Counted from the stretch's first letter, positions 17,169-26,367 are shown. The stretch: DNA of 64,000 nucleotides from HLUCCA09 sp038745585 (GCA_038745585.1 JBCDLH010000003.1:248001-312000); one strand, 5' to 3'. Numbers and translations are program-made. Notes: generated from the sequence alone by a model not told the origin.

Positions 17169-18971
17169 CTAGTAGACCCGCGCCTTTGGGGCGATCTTCT
17201 TGAGTTCGATACCGCCTTCGTTGTGGCCCAGCAAGGGGTTGAGATGCACGGGGCGGTAGTCAAGATCGACCTTGCCGTTGACGCGCGCCAAGGTGTGCAC
17301 ACGCCAATTCGCGTCATCGCGGTCGGGATAATCCTCATGGGCGTGCGCGCCGCGGCTCTCCTTGCGCGCTTCGGCCGAGACGATGGTGGCCAGCGCGTTG
17401 GGCATCAAATTCTGGAGCTCGAACGTCTCCATAAGGTCCGAGTTCCAAATGAGCGACCGGTCCGTCACCTTCACATCGGGCAGCTTATCGGCCACGGCAT
17501 ACATGCGCGTGACGCCATTTCCCAGCGTCTCGTCGGTGCGAAAGACGGCCGCGTCCTCCTGCATGGTCTTTTGCATCTCGAGCCGCAGCTCCGCTGTGCC
17601 CGTATCGCCGCGCGCGTGGCGCGTGCGGTCGAAGCGGTCCAGCGCGCGGTCGAGGCTCGCCTGGTTCAGCCGGGGGTTGGACGCGTTGGCGTCGACGACC
17701 TCGCCCGCCTTGATCGCCGCTGCACGACCGAACACCACGAGGTCGATGAGCGAGTTCGACCCGAGCCGGTTTGCCCCGTGAACCGAGGCACAGCCCGCTT
17801 CACCCACCGCCATCAGGCCCGGTGAGATACGGTCGGGATCGTGCTCGGTCGGGTCGAGCACCTCGCCCCAATAATTCGTGGGGATGCCGCCCATATTGTA
17901 GTGCACCGTGGGCAGCACCGGGATCGGCTCCTTGGTGACGTCGACGCCTGCAAAGATGCGTGCGCTTTCCGAGATGCCGGGCAGCCGCTCGGCGAGCGTT
18001 TCGGGCGGCAGGTGATTGAGGTGCAGGTGGATGTGATCCTTCTGCGGGCCAACACCGCGCCCGTCCCGGATCTCCATCGTCATGCAGCGGCTGACTACGT
18101 CGCGCGACGCCAGATCCTTATAGGTCGGCGCATAGCGCTCCATAAAGCGCTCGCCCTCGGAATTCGTGAGATACCCGCCCTCGCCGCGTGCGCCTTCGGT
18201 GATCAGGCAGCCCGCGCCGTAGATGCCGGTCGGATGGAACTGAACGAATTCCATGTCCTGCAAAGGCAATCCCTGTCGCGCGACCATGCCGCCGCCGTCT
18301 CCGGTGCAGGTATGCGCCGAGGTCGCCGAGAAATAAGCCCGGCCGTAGCCGCCCGTCGCAAGCACCGTCATCTTGGCGTTGAACGCGTGGAGCGTGCCGT
18401 CGTCGAGCCGCCAAGCGAGCACGCCCTGGCACTGCCCATCCTCGCTCATGATCAGGTCGGTTGCGAAGTACTCGATATAGAACTCCGCGTCGTGTTTCAG
18501 CGACTGGCCGTAGAGCGTATGCAGGATCGCGTGTCCCGTCCGGTCTGCCGCGGCGCAGGTCCGCTGCACCGGAGGGCCTTCGCCAAACTGCGTCGTGTGC
18601 CCGCCAAAGGGGCGCTGGTAGATCTTGCCGTCCTCGGTGCGGCTGAACGGCACGCCGTAGTGCTCCAGCTCGTAAACCGCTTTCGGCGCCTCGCGCGAGA
18701 GATACTCCATCGCGTCGGTGTCGCCGAGCCAGTCCGAGCCCTTCACGGTATCGTACATATGCCATTGCCAATGGTCTGGGCCCATATTGCCCAGGCTCGC
18801 TGCGATCCCGCCCTGCGCGGCCACAGTGTGCGACCGGGTCGGAAAGACCTTGGTCACGCAGGCCGTCTTTAGCCCTTGCTCCGCCATCCCCAAAGTTGCG
18901 CGCAGGCCAGAGCCGCCGGCGCCAACGACGACGACATCGTAGGTATGGTGGGTGATCTCATAGGCGGTCAT
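17169..18971 (-). CDS. sdhA: Succinate dehydrogenase flavoprotein subunit SdhA
   Basis: The 600-residue FAD subunit oxidises succinate to fumarate and faces the cytoplasm. The FAD-binding GAGGSGLRATLGMAE (residues about 17-31) and the covalent flavin histidine H48 in TRSHTVAAQGG are present. The active-site region TEGARGEGGYL and the capping-domain HYNMGGIPTNY follow. It is 71 nt downstream of sdhD. Confidence 0.98.
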   Translation of the reverse strand: MTAYEITHHTYDVVVVGAGGSGLRATLGMAEQGLKTACVTKVFPTRSHTVAAQGGIAASLGNMGPDHWQWHMYDTVKGSDWLGDTDAMEYLSREAPKAVYELEHYGVPFSRTEDGKIYQRPFGGHTTQFGEGPPVQRTCAAADRTGHAILHTLYGQSLKHDAEFYIEYFATDLIMSEDGQCQGVLAWRLDDGTLHAFNAKMTVLATGGYGRAYFSATSAHTCTGDGGGMVARQGLPLQDMEFVQFHPTGIYGAGCLITEGARGEGGYLTNSEGERFMERYAPTYKDLASRDVVSRCMTMEIRDGRGVGPQKDHIHLHLNHLPPETLAERLPGISESARIFAGVDVTKEPIPVLPTVHYNMGGIPTNYWGEVLDPTEHDPDRISPGLMAVGEAGCASVHGANRLGSNSLIDLVVFGRAAAIKAGEVVDANASNPRLNQASLDRALDRFDRTRHARGDTGTAELRLEMQKTMQEDAAVFRTDETLGNGVTRMYAVADKLPDVKVTDRSLIWNSDLMETFELQNLMPNALATIVSAEARKESRGAHAHEDYPDRDDANWRVHTLARVNGKVDLDYRPVHLNPLLGHNEGGIELKKIAPKARVY

Positions 18972-19042
18972 CTGCTGCTCCCGTTTGGCTCAGCGCGCTT
19001 TGGACAGCGCATCGCATAGGTGGCTGAGGGGCAAGGTATAGG

Positions 19043-19414
19043 TCAGAGGGCGAGGCGGACGAGGGCAAAGAGCGCCGTTGCGATGAGCACATAGGCGAGT
19101 GCGCTGACGCCGACACGGGCAAGCTTGCCCGCCGCGCCATGCACGTAATCCTCGATCGCTTCGTGTGCCTCGTGCATGAAGTGGAGGATGCCGACGGTCA
19201 GCGCGAGGGCGGTCGCAATCGCCGGAAACGGATGGGAGAAGTAGGCGACGACGTCCGCGTGGCTACGTCCCAGGGCGAGCCCAAAGGTCACAACGAAGAT
19301 CGGGACAACGATCACGAGGCCGATGGAGCTGACCATCATCTGCCAGTGGCGCTCCGTCCCGGCGCGGGCCGAGCCCAATCCGCGGGCGCGCTTTCTGTCG
19401 GTGAGAAACGCCAT
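19043..19414 (-). CDS. sdhD: Succinate dehydrogenase membrane anchor SdhD
   Basis: A 123-residue three-helix anchor. The heme-ligand helix contains HFMHEAHEAIEDYVH. The N-terminal KRARGLGSARAGTERHW and the trailing helix LAYVLIATALFALVRLAL match alphaproteobacterial SdhD. It lies 10 nt downstream of sdhC and 71 nt upstream of sdhA. Confidence 0.95.
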   Translation of the reverse strand: MAFLTDRKRARGLGSARAGTERHWQMMVSSIGLVIVVPIFVVTFGLALGRSHADVVAYFSHPFPAIATALALTVGILHFMHEAHEAIEDYVHGAAGKLARVGVSALAYVLIATALFALVRLAL

Positions 19415-19424
19415 ACCGATCCCC

Positions 19425-19814
19425 TTACACCAAGATTGCCGTCAACAGCGCAAGTACCGTAGCACCAACGAACATGCCGATGCCCATCCGTTCCGAAGTG
19501 CGGATGTCGAGGAAATGTCCAAAATCCCAAACCAAGTGCCGCAATCGCCCGAGCATGTGATACCAAAGCGCCCAGGCGAGCGCGAACATCACCAGGTCGC
19601 CCACAAAGCTGCGCATCACGCCGTCGACGACGCCGAACGCGGCAGGCGAGGTTGCCGCCGTCAGGAGCCAAAGTACCACAAGAAAGGCCGAGCCGAGCGA
19701 GGCGATCCCGGTGATCCGCACCATGATCGACGAGACCGACGTGATCTGCGGCTTGTAGTAGGGCCCGATCATAAAGGGCGAGAGCGGGCGGTTACCCCGA
19801 TTCACGTCAGCCAT
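19425..19814 (-). CDS. sdhC: Succinate dehydrogenase cytochrome b556 subunit SdhC
   Basis: A 129-residue three-helix subunit. It begins NRGNRPLSPFMIGPYYKPQITSVSSI-like, with the quinone-site motif RPLSP and SSIMVRITG. The heme-binding WYHMLGRLRHLVWDFGH carries the axial histidine. It is the first gene of the sdhCDA run. A 12-bp tandem repeat occupies the far upstream part of its 5' region. Confidence 0.96.
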   Translation of the reverse strand: MADVNRGNRPLSPFMIGPYYKPQITSVSSIMVRITGIASLGSAFLVVLWLLTAATSPAAFGVVDGVMRSFVGDLVMFALAWALWYHMLGRLRHLVWDFGHFLDIRTSERMGIGMFVGATVLALLTAILV

Positions 19815-19999
19815 AGGTCTTTCCCCGCTGTCACAACGCCGTCGCGTATATTCCTAGTTGATCTCACCGGCTTGTCACGGTCGCGCGTGTCACAGTGGCG
19901 CGGTGAATTGGCGCGGCGTGGCCCGAACGCCAGAAACGTGATCACGGCGCGAAAGCGCGTGATCACAAAACCACAGTGGGCACGGGCCCGGATGTCTTG

Positions 20000-20075
20000 C
20001 TCGAAGCCCGTGTCTGCGCTCATGTCTGCGCCCGCGTCTGCGCTCATGTCTGCGCCCGTCTCTGCGCGAGTGTCT
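20000..20075 (+). repeat. 12-bp tandem repeat upstream of sdhC
   Basis: GTCTGCGC cores start at 20012, 20024, 20036 and 20048, with decayed copies on either side. The units alternate (GCTCAT/GCCCGC), giving a 24-bp higher order. It lies between the DUF1194 stop and the sdhC promoter region. Confidence 0.85.
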
Positions 20076-20078
20076 CCG

Positions 20079-20810
20079 CTAGTCCCTGTGGGGGCGCCGA
20101 TTTTCTGAAATGCTTGAAGCGGCAACTTCGCGTCGGTGTTGCTGAGGCGCCCACTCAGACATTGCGCTGGCCGTCTCTCGAATGAGCTTGCGTCTAATCC
20201 GCTCGGGATAGTCCGCATAACCGTCTGCCGCGATGGCAAAGGCGCCGTGGCCGCCGATGATGTGGTCCTTGAAATAGGGGACGAGTTCGGGCTCGCTGCC
20301 TGTGATCACAAGTGCGTTGATGGTGACGCCTTGCGCCACCAAGCGGTCGCGGACGTGGCGCGGTTCGATCCCCTCGTTTGATGCGCCGTCCCCGGAGACG
20401 TCGATCACCTGGCGGCGGCAGGCGGGGGCGGCGTCGAGCGCGGCCTCGGCCACGTTCAACGCCTCGCCGATCGCCGTCGCAAACATCGCCCAAGGCCGTT
20501 CGACCGCTTCGACCTCGGCCGCGAAACGCTCAAGGTCGGCCGCCGTCGTGATCCGCGCCCAAGGAACTGAGATGTCTTGCCGGTTCGCGCCGGTCCACTG
20601 GATCAAGGTCACAGCAGCCTCCTGGCGGATCAGCGCTTCGGTCACCGTCTGGTCGCGGAGTGCGGCTGCGAGGCCATCGATCTGCGTTCGGTATTCCCGC
20701 GGGTCGACCGACCCGGAGATGTCGACGAGCAGGGCCAAAGCAAGCCCGCAGGCCAAAGCGGGTGCAGGCGCCACAATGCCGAGAACGCACGTGAGGGCGA
20801 GGCGATACAT
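20079..20810 (-). CDS. DUF1194 domain-containing secreted von Willebrand A protein
   Basis: A 243-residue protein with a signal peptide and a VWA fold. The MIDAS motif DISGS (residues 30-34) is followed by the second-site threonine region and by SGDGASNEG. DUF1194 proteins are typical of alphaproteobacteria and presumably bind a metal-dependent partner in the periplasm; none is characterised well. The C-terminal tail (PQQHRREVAASSISENRRPHRD) is not part of the fold. Confidence 0.9.
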   Translation of the reverse strand: MYRLALTCVLGIVAPAPALACGLALALLVDISGSVDPREYRTQIDGLAAALRDQTVTEALIRQEAAVTLIQWTGANRQDISVPWARITTAADLERFAAEVEAVERPWAMFATAIGEALNVAEAALDAAPACRRQVIDVSGDGASNEGIEPRHVRDRLVAQGVTINALVITGSEPELVPYFKDHIIGGHGAFAIAADGYADYPERIRRKLIRETASAMSEWAPQQHRREVAASSISENRRPHRD

Positions 20811-20949
20811 GCCTCACCTCTAGTCGAGACCCGTGCTTTCGGCAAAGGCGCAAGTCCGTGACCTCTCTGCCGACGGCCCTTCTGGGGGCGCTGGTCGCAC
20901 GCCTGTCGGGTGCGAACCGGCGTGACACGTCCGCCGTGCCGCCACGCGA

Positions 20950-21984
20950 CTAGGTCGGCAGGAGCGCCCAATAATCGAGATCCAAAAGCACGCCGGACCG
21001 GTACTTGCCGTCCGGGCCTCTCAGGACAAACGGATCCGTCCCCGTCCGCACGGCGACGAGCCGGAGCCTGAGCGCGCCGACCCCCGGCGCCGGCGTCGCA
21101 GCTTTGTCGAGCACCTCCGACCAGGCCCGAACCGTGTCGCCGGCAAAGCTCGGATTGGCGTGGGCACCGGCATTGATCCCAACGATCATTTGCGCATTGG
21201 CCAGCCCGTTGAAGGACAGCGCATGCGCCAAGCTGATCACATGCCCGCCATAGATCAGCAGCCGTCCATCCGGGCGCACGCTCGCATCGAAATGGACCCG
21301 GGACGTGTTCTGCCAGAGGCGTGTGGCGAGCATGTGCTCGGTTTCCTGGATCGTCGAGCCGTCCACATGGTCGATGAACTCGCCGATCTCATAATCCCCC
21401 CAGCGATAGGGCTCGCCCGAAAGGTCGAAGTCGTAGCCCGTAAAGTCGAGCCCCTCGGGGAGCACAAGATCCTCCGGGCGCACGACCGGGTGCAGGTCGG
21501 GCAGCACCGTCTCTGGCGCCGCCGCCCCCACGTCGCGCTTTCGCACCATCACCCACCGGACATAGGACAGGACCGGCATGCCGTTCTGATTGACCCCGGT
21601 CGTCCGGACCCAAACGACGCCCGATTTGCCGTTGGAGTTCTCCTTCAACCCGATCACTTCGGACATCGCGCGAAGCGTGTCCCCGGGCAGAACCGGCGCC
21701 AAGAACCGCCCCTCGGCATAGCCGAGATTGGCGACTGCGTTCAGCGAGATATCGGGGACGGTTTTGCCAAAGACCGTGTGAAAGACGATCAGCGGGTCGA
21801 GCGGCGCTTCGGCGAGCCCGCAGGATTGCGCGAACGCGTCCGAGGACGTCATCGCGTGCCGCACAGGGTAGAGCGCTTGATAGAGCGCGCGCTCCCCGCC
21901 CGAGAGCGTGCGCGGCACAGCATGGGTGATCGTCTGGCCGAGGGTGTAATCCTCAAAGAACCGGCCGGAATTGGTCTTGGCCAT
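20950..21984 (-). CDS. mch: Mesaconyl-CoA hydratase (MaoC family)
   Basis: A 344-residue double hot-dog protein of the MaoC hydratase family. It begins with KTNSGRFFEDYTLGQTITHA and has the hydratase-type segments HTVFGKTVPDISLNA and LIYGGHVISLAHALSF. Length and sequence match mesaconyl-CoA hydratase of the ethylmalonyl-CoA pathway, which converts mesaconyl-CoA and beta-methylmalyl-CoA during acetate assimilation. The malyl-CoA thioesterase-like gene two positions upstream supports this. The stop-to-start junction with DUF1737 is immediate. Confidence 0.93.
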   Translation of the reverse strand: MAKTNSGRFFEDYTLGQTITHAVPRTLSGGERALYQALYPVRHAMTSSDAFAQSCGLAEAPLDPLIVFHTVFGKTVPDISLNAVANLGYAEGRFLAPVLPGDTLRAMSEVIGLKENSNGKSGVVWVRTTGVNQNGMPVLSYVRWVMVRKRDVGAAAPETVLPDLHPVVRPEDLVLPEGLDFTGYDFDLSGEPYRWGDYEIGEFIDHVDGSTIQETEHMLATRLWQNTSRVHFDASVRPDGRLLIYGGHVISLAHALSFNGLANAQMIVGINAGAHANPSFAGDTVRAWSEVLDKAATPAPGVGALRLRLVAVRTGTDPFVLRGPDGKYRSGVLLDLDYWALLPT

Positions 21985-22191
21985 TCAGAGGTCTCCGAGG
22001 GTCAGGTCGGGGGAATAGTCGGTGCCGGGGATGTCCTTGATGACGGCCTGGCCACAGCGCATAACGCCAGAGGTGGCGTCGTGGGCATAGGTCGGATCGC
22101 CGTAGAGCTCCCACCCGGCGGCGAGGGCGGCGCTCACCTTATGGCAAAAGTCCGACGTGTCATCGGCGGTTAGAAATCGGTAAGCACGCAT
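21985..22191 (-). CDS. DUF1737 domain-containing protein
   Basis: A 68-residue protein matching DUF1737: MRAYRFLTADDTSDFCHKVSAAL, then GWELYGDPTYAH and CGQAVIKDI. The role is unknown. Its stop codon abuts the mch start, so it is almost certainly translated from the same message as mch. Confidence 0.85.
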   Translation of the reverse strand: MRAYRFLTADDTSDFCHKVSAALAAGWELYGDPTYAHDATSGVMRCGQAVIKDIPGTDYSPDLTLGDL

Positions 22192-22241
22192 CGGTCCGGT
22201 CTATCTTGAGAGAAAGGCCCCATGGGGCGGCGTCGAGGGCA

Positions 22242-22826
22242 TCAGCTCGGAAACGGATAGACCCCGAGCCAGGTGTGAATGAAAGCGACAAGGCCAAAGA
22301 GCGCCGCTGTCAGCCCGGCATGGACAACCTCGCGCCCCGGCCCGGCCGAGGCCGGGGGAGTCCAAGTCTTGCCCTCGGCGCGGTTGATTTGAACGACCTC
22401 CACCACGGCCCAGGCGAGTAGGCCGCCGAAGAGGACAAGCGACGCGAGATCGCCATTGACCAAGAGATGCGCCAGCGCCCAGGTTTTAAAGGCAATCAGC
22501 TGCGGATGGCGGATGCGCTGCGCAACGCGGATCTTCGTTGCGCCAGCGCCATAGAGGTAGAGCGCGAGCACCATCAAGAGGTTGGTGACATGGACTGTCC
22601 AGACGGGCGGAAACCACACCGTGATAAAGGGCGTCCACTGATACCCGTAGATCATCATGAGGAGTGCAGCGACGATAGCTACGGCAAAGATCCCCTTCGA
22701 GGGGTCCTTGGGATTTGCCGCGTCGCCCAGGCGCGCGCGCAGATCCGGCCGCACGCGGCGCAGCAAATGCGCGGCCGACCAAAGTGCCAAGCCGCCGGCC
22801 AGCAATAGCCAGCCGAGAAGGCTCAC
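22242..22826 (-). CDS. NnrU family membrane protein
   Basis: A 194-residue protein with about five membrane helices and the family landmarks WSAAHLLRR near the N-terminus, AFKTWALAHLLVNGD in the middle and HTWLGVYPFP at the end. NnrU was first linked to nitrite/nitric oxide respiration and is related to the isoprenoid methyltransferase/ NnrU clan. There are no denitrification genes here. Its start overlaps the mcl2-like stop by 4 nt. Confidence 0.9.
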   Translation of the reverse strand: MSLLGWLLLAGGLALWSAAHLLRRVRPDLRARLGDAANPKDPSKGIFAVAIVAALLMMIYGYQWTPFITVWFPPVWTVHVTNLLMVLALYLYGAGATKIRVAQRIRHPQLIAFKTWALAHLLVNGDLASLVLFGGLLAWAVVEVVQINRAEGKTWTPPASAGPGREVVHAGLTAALFGLVAFIHTWLGVYPFPS

Positions 22827-23710
22827 GCGGCCGCTTCCCTCGGCGCGAGCGCGCGGATCGCGTCAGCCTTGGCGATGAGCGAGCGCGCGGTGTCGACATG
22901 GAGGTTCTCGACGATGCGCCCGTCGACCACCGCCACGCCTTCCCCGCGGGACCGTGCCTCCTCGAAAGCGGCGATTTGGCGGCGGGCGAGGACAAGCTCG
23001 TCCTCCGTTGGCGCAAAGACCGCGTTGGCGATGTCGAGCTGCGCAGGGTGGATCAGCGTCTTGCCGTCCATGCCGAGATCGCGCCCTTGCTCGCATTCGG
23101 CGCGCAGGCCCGCCTCGTCGCGGAACGCGTTGTAAACGCCGTCGATACAGGCAATCCCTTCGACGCGGGCGGCAAGCACGCAGGTCTGCAGCGCCATTTG
23201 CAGCGGCAGCCGGTCCGCCCGGAAGCGGGCGTCGAGGTCCTTGGCAAGGTCGTTTGTGCCCATCACAAAGCCGCGCATGCGCGGGGCGCGCGCGATCTCC
23301 GCTGCGTTGAGGATGCCGCGCGGCGTCTCCATCATCGCCCAGATCTCGGTCCGGGCGCAGCTTTCATGGGCGTCGAGCCGTGCTGCGACCGCGGCCACGT
23401 CGGCCCCGGTCTCGACTTTGGGCAACAGGATCGCGTGCGGCCCGGTTTCCATCAGCGCGGCGAGGTCCTCGGCGCCCCATTCGGTTTCCATCCCGTTGAT
23501 CCGCGAAAGGAGCGCGCGCGCGCCGTAGCCGCCAGCGTTTAGCGTCTCGGCCAGGAGGCTGCGGGCGCGCGCCTTTTCCTCCACCGCTACGGCGTCTTCG
23601 AGGTCGAAGATGATCGCGTCGGCCTGCAGACCCTTGGCCTTTTCCAGGGCGCGTTCCTTCGAGGCGGGAATATAGAGCACCGAACGGTAGGGGCGGGCAG
23701 GGCGAGCCAT
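22823..23710 (-). CDS. mcl2: CoA ester lyase family, probable (3S)-malyl-CoA thioesterase Mcl2
   Basis: A 295-residue CitE-like TIM-barrel protein. It shows RPYRSVLYIPASKERALEKA, the metal-site FDLEDAVAVEEKA, MMETPRG and MDGKTLIHPAQL. In Rhodobacter sphaeroides, Mcl2 hydrolyses (3S)-malyl-CoA in the ethylmalonyl-CoA pathway and its gene lies close to mch; the same order is present here. A CitE/malyl-CoA lyase (Mcl1) assignment is less likely because Mcl1 is longer. It overlaps nnrU by 4 nt. Confidence 0.85.
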   Translation of the reverse strand: MARPARPYRSVLYIPASKERALEKAKGLQADAIIFDLEDAVAVEEKARARSLLAETLNAGGYGARALLSRINGMETEWGAEDLAALMETGPHAILLPKVETGADVAAVAARLDAHESCARTEIWAMMETPRGILNAAEIARAPRMRGFVMGTNDLAKDLDARFRADRLPLQMALQTCVLAARVEGIACIDGVYNAFRDEAGLRAECEQGRDLGMDGKTLIHPAQLDIANAVFAPTEDELVLARRQIAAFEEARSRGEGVAVVDGRIVENLHVDTARSLIAKADAIRALAPREAAA

Positions 23711-24024
23711 GATTCTCTCCGTCTTTCGTCAAATCGCGACAGACCAGAACGTGCGGGCGCGCGCAAGAAAGATAATGCCGCGTTGCAGCAATTCGTAATA
23801 ATTGTGCGTCGTGCCCCGCCCTTGCCGGCCGTTGCGGCACAGCCCTGGCGCCAACGGTCCCTCGGTTAACCGATTCTCAGCGCTTCGCTGAGACCGTACC
23901 GGCCAGTCAACGCGTCGGACCGCGACAGGACCGATCCGCCCGGCCCGGGCGGCGGAGCAAACCGACGATCCACGCGCGGCCGCGCCACGGGGGCCCGCCG
24001 CTCCAATTGGAAAGGACGACGGTG
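23711..24024. other. Divergent intergenic region, mcl2 / exported protein
   Basis: No gene is seen. A perfect 8-bp hairpin TCTCAGCG-CTT-CGCTGAGA lies at 23875-23893, without a T-run. An AT-rich stretch (23787-23803) is a candidate promoter for mcl2. A GGTTAACCG palindrome lies just before the hairpin. Confidence 0.4.
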
Positions 24025-24336
24025 ATGAAGGAATTTGCATTTCTGGTCTTCGGGTTTGTGGTGTTGGCGGCGGCAAGCGTCGAGGCGCAGCACGCGCGCA
24101 CCTGCGGTGAGCGCGATTTGATCGTCGAACGGCTGGCCAACGGCTATGGCGAGAGCCGGCAAAGCATGGGGCTCGGCTCGAACAATACGGTGATGGAGGT
24201 CTACGCGTCCGAGGAGACGGGGACGTGGACGATCACGGTCACGATGCCCAATGGCATGATGTGTCTCGTCGCGTCCGGTCGCGCCTATGAGGCGCTCGCC
24301 GAGGATTTGGAACCGGCGCTCGGCCAGAAGCTCTGA
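24025..24336 (+). CDS. Small exported protein of unknown function
   Basis: A 103-residue protein with a signal peptide (MKEFAFLVFGFVVLAAASVEA-Q). The mature domain has one probable disulfide (TCGERD to MMCLVASG) and alternating strands TWTITVTMPNG. Similar short periplasmic proteins occur in Rhodobacterales without a known role. The start is ATG 24025; GTG 24022 directly before it is equivalent. A likely terminator follows at 24360. Confidence 0.75.
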   Translation: MKEFAFLVFGFVVLAAASVEAQHARTCGERDLIVERLANGYGESRQSMGLGSNNTVMEVYASEETGTWTITVTMPNGMMCLVASGRAYEALAEDLEPALGQKL

Positions 24337-24359
24337 CAGAAAGTGCGGCGTTGAAGCAG

Positions 24360-24400
24360 GCCGGGCCGTGCATGCGTGCGGGTCCGGCTTCTTTCGTTTG
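24360..24400 (+). terminator. Probable intrinsic terminator
   Basis: GCCGGGCC (24360-24367) pairs with GGTCCGGC (24381-24388) over 8 bp with one G-U pair, followed by TTCTTTCGTTT. It lies between the convergent exported-protein and TauE genes. Confidence 0.5.
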
Positions 24401-24418
24401 GCGCTTCGGCCAGGGGGC

Positions 24419-25168
24419 TCAGGTCACCGCGTCCCAGACGAGCTTGCACCCGGTGACCGTCAGCAACGCATAGGTCAGCCCAAAGAAGAGCCGCTCGGGC
24501 ACCCTGTGATGCGCCTTGATGCCGATCCAAGTCCCTAGGGCGGCGGCGGGGGCGAGCCAGAGGCCCAAGGTCAGCGTCTCCAAGGTGAAGAACCCCATCG
24601 TCGCATAGGGCACGGATTTGATAACGTTGACGACGGCGAATGTAATGACGGTCGTCGCCTGATAGGTCGTCTTGGCGAGACCCTGCGCCAGAAGGAAGAC
24701 GGCGACGGGCGGTCCGCCGGCATGGCTGATAAAGCTCGTAAAGCCGGCGAAGACGCCCGTTGCGAGCCCGGGCGCCCAGCGGAACGGGGCCCGGCGCACG
24801 CGGATCATGTTGAACTGGCCGGCGAGTTGCCACGCGACAAACCCAAGCGCCACAGCGGCGATCAGGAGCCGCAGCACGTCGTCATTGGCGACCGCAAACA
24901 GCAACACACCGAGCCCGACCCCTGGCACGCCGCCCAAGATGAGTGCGAGTGCCGAGCGGCGGTGCCACAGCCCCCAGAACGAGCGGATCGTCAGCGCGTC
25001 GATCAGCATCAGAAGCGGCAGCATGATGCCGAGTGCCTTGGCCGGATCGACCACCAGAGCCAGCAACAGCCCCGAGGCGAAGGCCGCGCCCGAGCCAAAG
25101 CCGCCCTTGGAGATCCCCGCCCAGATCGCAGCGAGCAGCCCCAAGGCAAAGACGGTCGGGTCGGGCAT
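24419..25168 (-). CDS. TauE/SafE family sulfite/sulfoacetate exporter-like permease
   Basis: A 249-residue inner-membrane protein with about eight helices and the TauE repeats GISKGGFGSGAAFASGLLLA and FTSFISHAGGPPVAVFLL. The family exports sulfite, sulfoacetate or other C2 anions; the substrate cannot be told. The start is ATG of MPDPTVFALG. It is divergent from mdh. Confidence 0.88.
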   Translation of the reverse strand: MPDPTVFALGLLAAIWAGISKGGFGSGAAFASGLLLALVVDPAKALGIMLPLLMLIDALTIRSFWGLWHRRSALALILGGVPGVGLGVLLFAVANDDVLRLLIAAVALGFVAWQLAGQFNMIRVRRAPFRWAPGLATGVFAGFTSFISHAGGPPVAVFLLAQGLAKTTYQATTVITFAVVNVIKSVPYATMGFFTLETLTLGLWLAPAAALGTWIGIKAHHRVPERLFFGLTYALLTVTGCKLVWDAVT

Positions 25169-25361
25169 GGCGGGGCTCCTTGGCGCGTCGCGCGCACCCT
25201 GGCATGCCCGCCAAGCTATTGAAAGCGCGCGAAACAAAGGGCTGCTCACGCGGCGCTCAAGACCTGCTGCCTTCTGCCACGCGGGGGAAATCTTGCCCTT
25301 GGCGGGGGCAGAAGCTACGGCTCGGGGCCGAAAGACAGCCATAATTCGAGGGACAACTTCC

Positions 25362-26324
25362 ATGGCCAGACCCAAGATCGCCCTGATCGGCGCCGGTCAG
25401 ATCGGTGGCACGCTCGCCCATCTCGCCGCGATGAAGGAGCTCGGAGATGTCGTGATGTTCGACATCGCCGAAGGCATCCCCCAGGGCAAGGCGCTGGACA
25501 TTGCCGAGAGCGGCCCGTCCGAGGGGTTCGACGCCGCGATGAAGGGAACCCAGGATTATGCCGATATCGCCGGCGCAGATGTCTGCATCGTGACGGCGGG
25601 CGTGCCGCGCAAGCCCGGGATGAGCCGGGATGACCTCCTCGGCATCAACCTTAAGGTCATGAAGGCAGTGGGCGAGGGCATTCGCGACCATGCGCCGGAT
25701 GCCTTCGTGATCTGCATCACCAATCCGCTCGACGCGATGGTCTGGGCCCTGCGCGAGTTCTCTGGCCTGCCGCACGCCAAGGTCGTCGGCATGGCGGGCG
25801 TGCTCGACAGCGCGCGTTTTCGCCATTTCCTCAGCCTCGAGTTTGACGTCTCCATGCGCGATGTCACGGCCTTTGTCCTCGGCGGACATGGCGATACGAT
25901 GGTGCCGCTCGTCCGCTATTCGACCGTGGCCGGGATCCCTCTGCCGGATCTCGTCGAGATGGGCTGGACGACGCAGGAAAAGCTCGACGCGATCGTACAG
26001 CGGACACGGGATGGCGGGGCCGAGATCGTGGGGCTCTTGAAGACCGGATCGGCATTCTACGCGCCCGCGACCTCGGCGATTGAAATGGCGGAATCCTATC
26101 TGCGAGACCAGCGCCGATTGCTGCCCTGTGCGGCCTATTGCGATGGGGAGTTTGGGTTAAAGGGCATGTATGTCGGCGTGCCGACGATCGTGGGCAAGAA
26201 CGGCATCGAGAAGGTGGTCGACATCAAGCTCGGCAAGGACGAGCAGGCGATGTTCGACAAATCGGTCGACGCGGTGAAGGGGCTGGTCGAGGCCTGTAAG
26301 GGGATCGACGGGTCGCTGGCGTAG
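25362..26324 (+). CDS. mdh: Malate dehydrogenase
   Basis: A 320-residue NAD-dependent TCA-cycle enzyme of the LDH-like class typical of alphaproteobacteria. Motifs are the Rossmann GAGQIGGTLAHL, substrate loop GVPRKPGMSRDDLL, GVLDSARFRHFLS, and catalytic histidine in GGHGDTMVPL. The start is ATG 25362 after a GAGGGA box. The terminator at 26612 is its probable transcript end, with repeat copy A between. Confidence 0.97.
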   Translation: MARPKIALIGAGQIGGTLAHLAAMKELGDVVMFDIAEGIPQGKALDIAESGPSEGFDAAMKGTQDYADIAGADVCIVTAGVPRKPGMSRDDLLGINLKVMKAVGEGIRDHAPDAFVICITNPLDAMVWALREFSGLPHAKVVGMAGVLDSARFRHFLSLEFDVSMRDVTAFVLGGHGDTMVPLVRYSTVAGIPLPDLVEMGWTTQEKLDAIVQRTRDGGAEIVGLLKTGSAFYAPATSAIEMAESYLRDQRRLLPCAAYCDGEFGLKGMYVGVPTIVGKNGIEKVVDIKLGKDEQAMFDKSVDAVKGLVEACKGIDGSLA

Positions 26325-26367
26325 AGCGTCTTTTGGGATTGCCGTAATCTTCAAAACTGGCGTTTGA

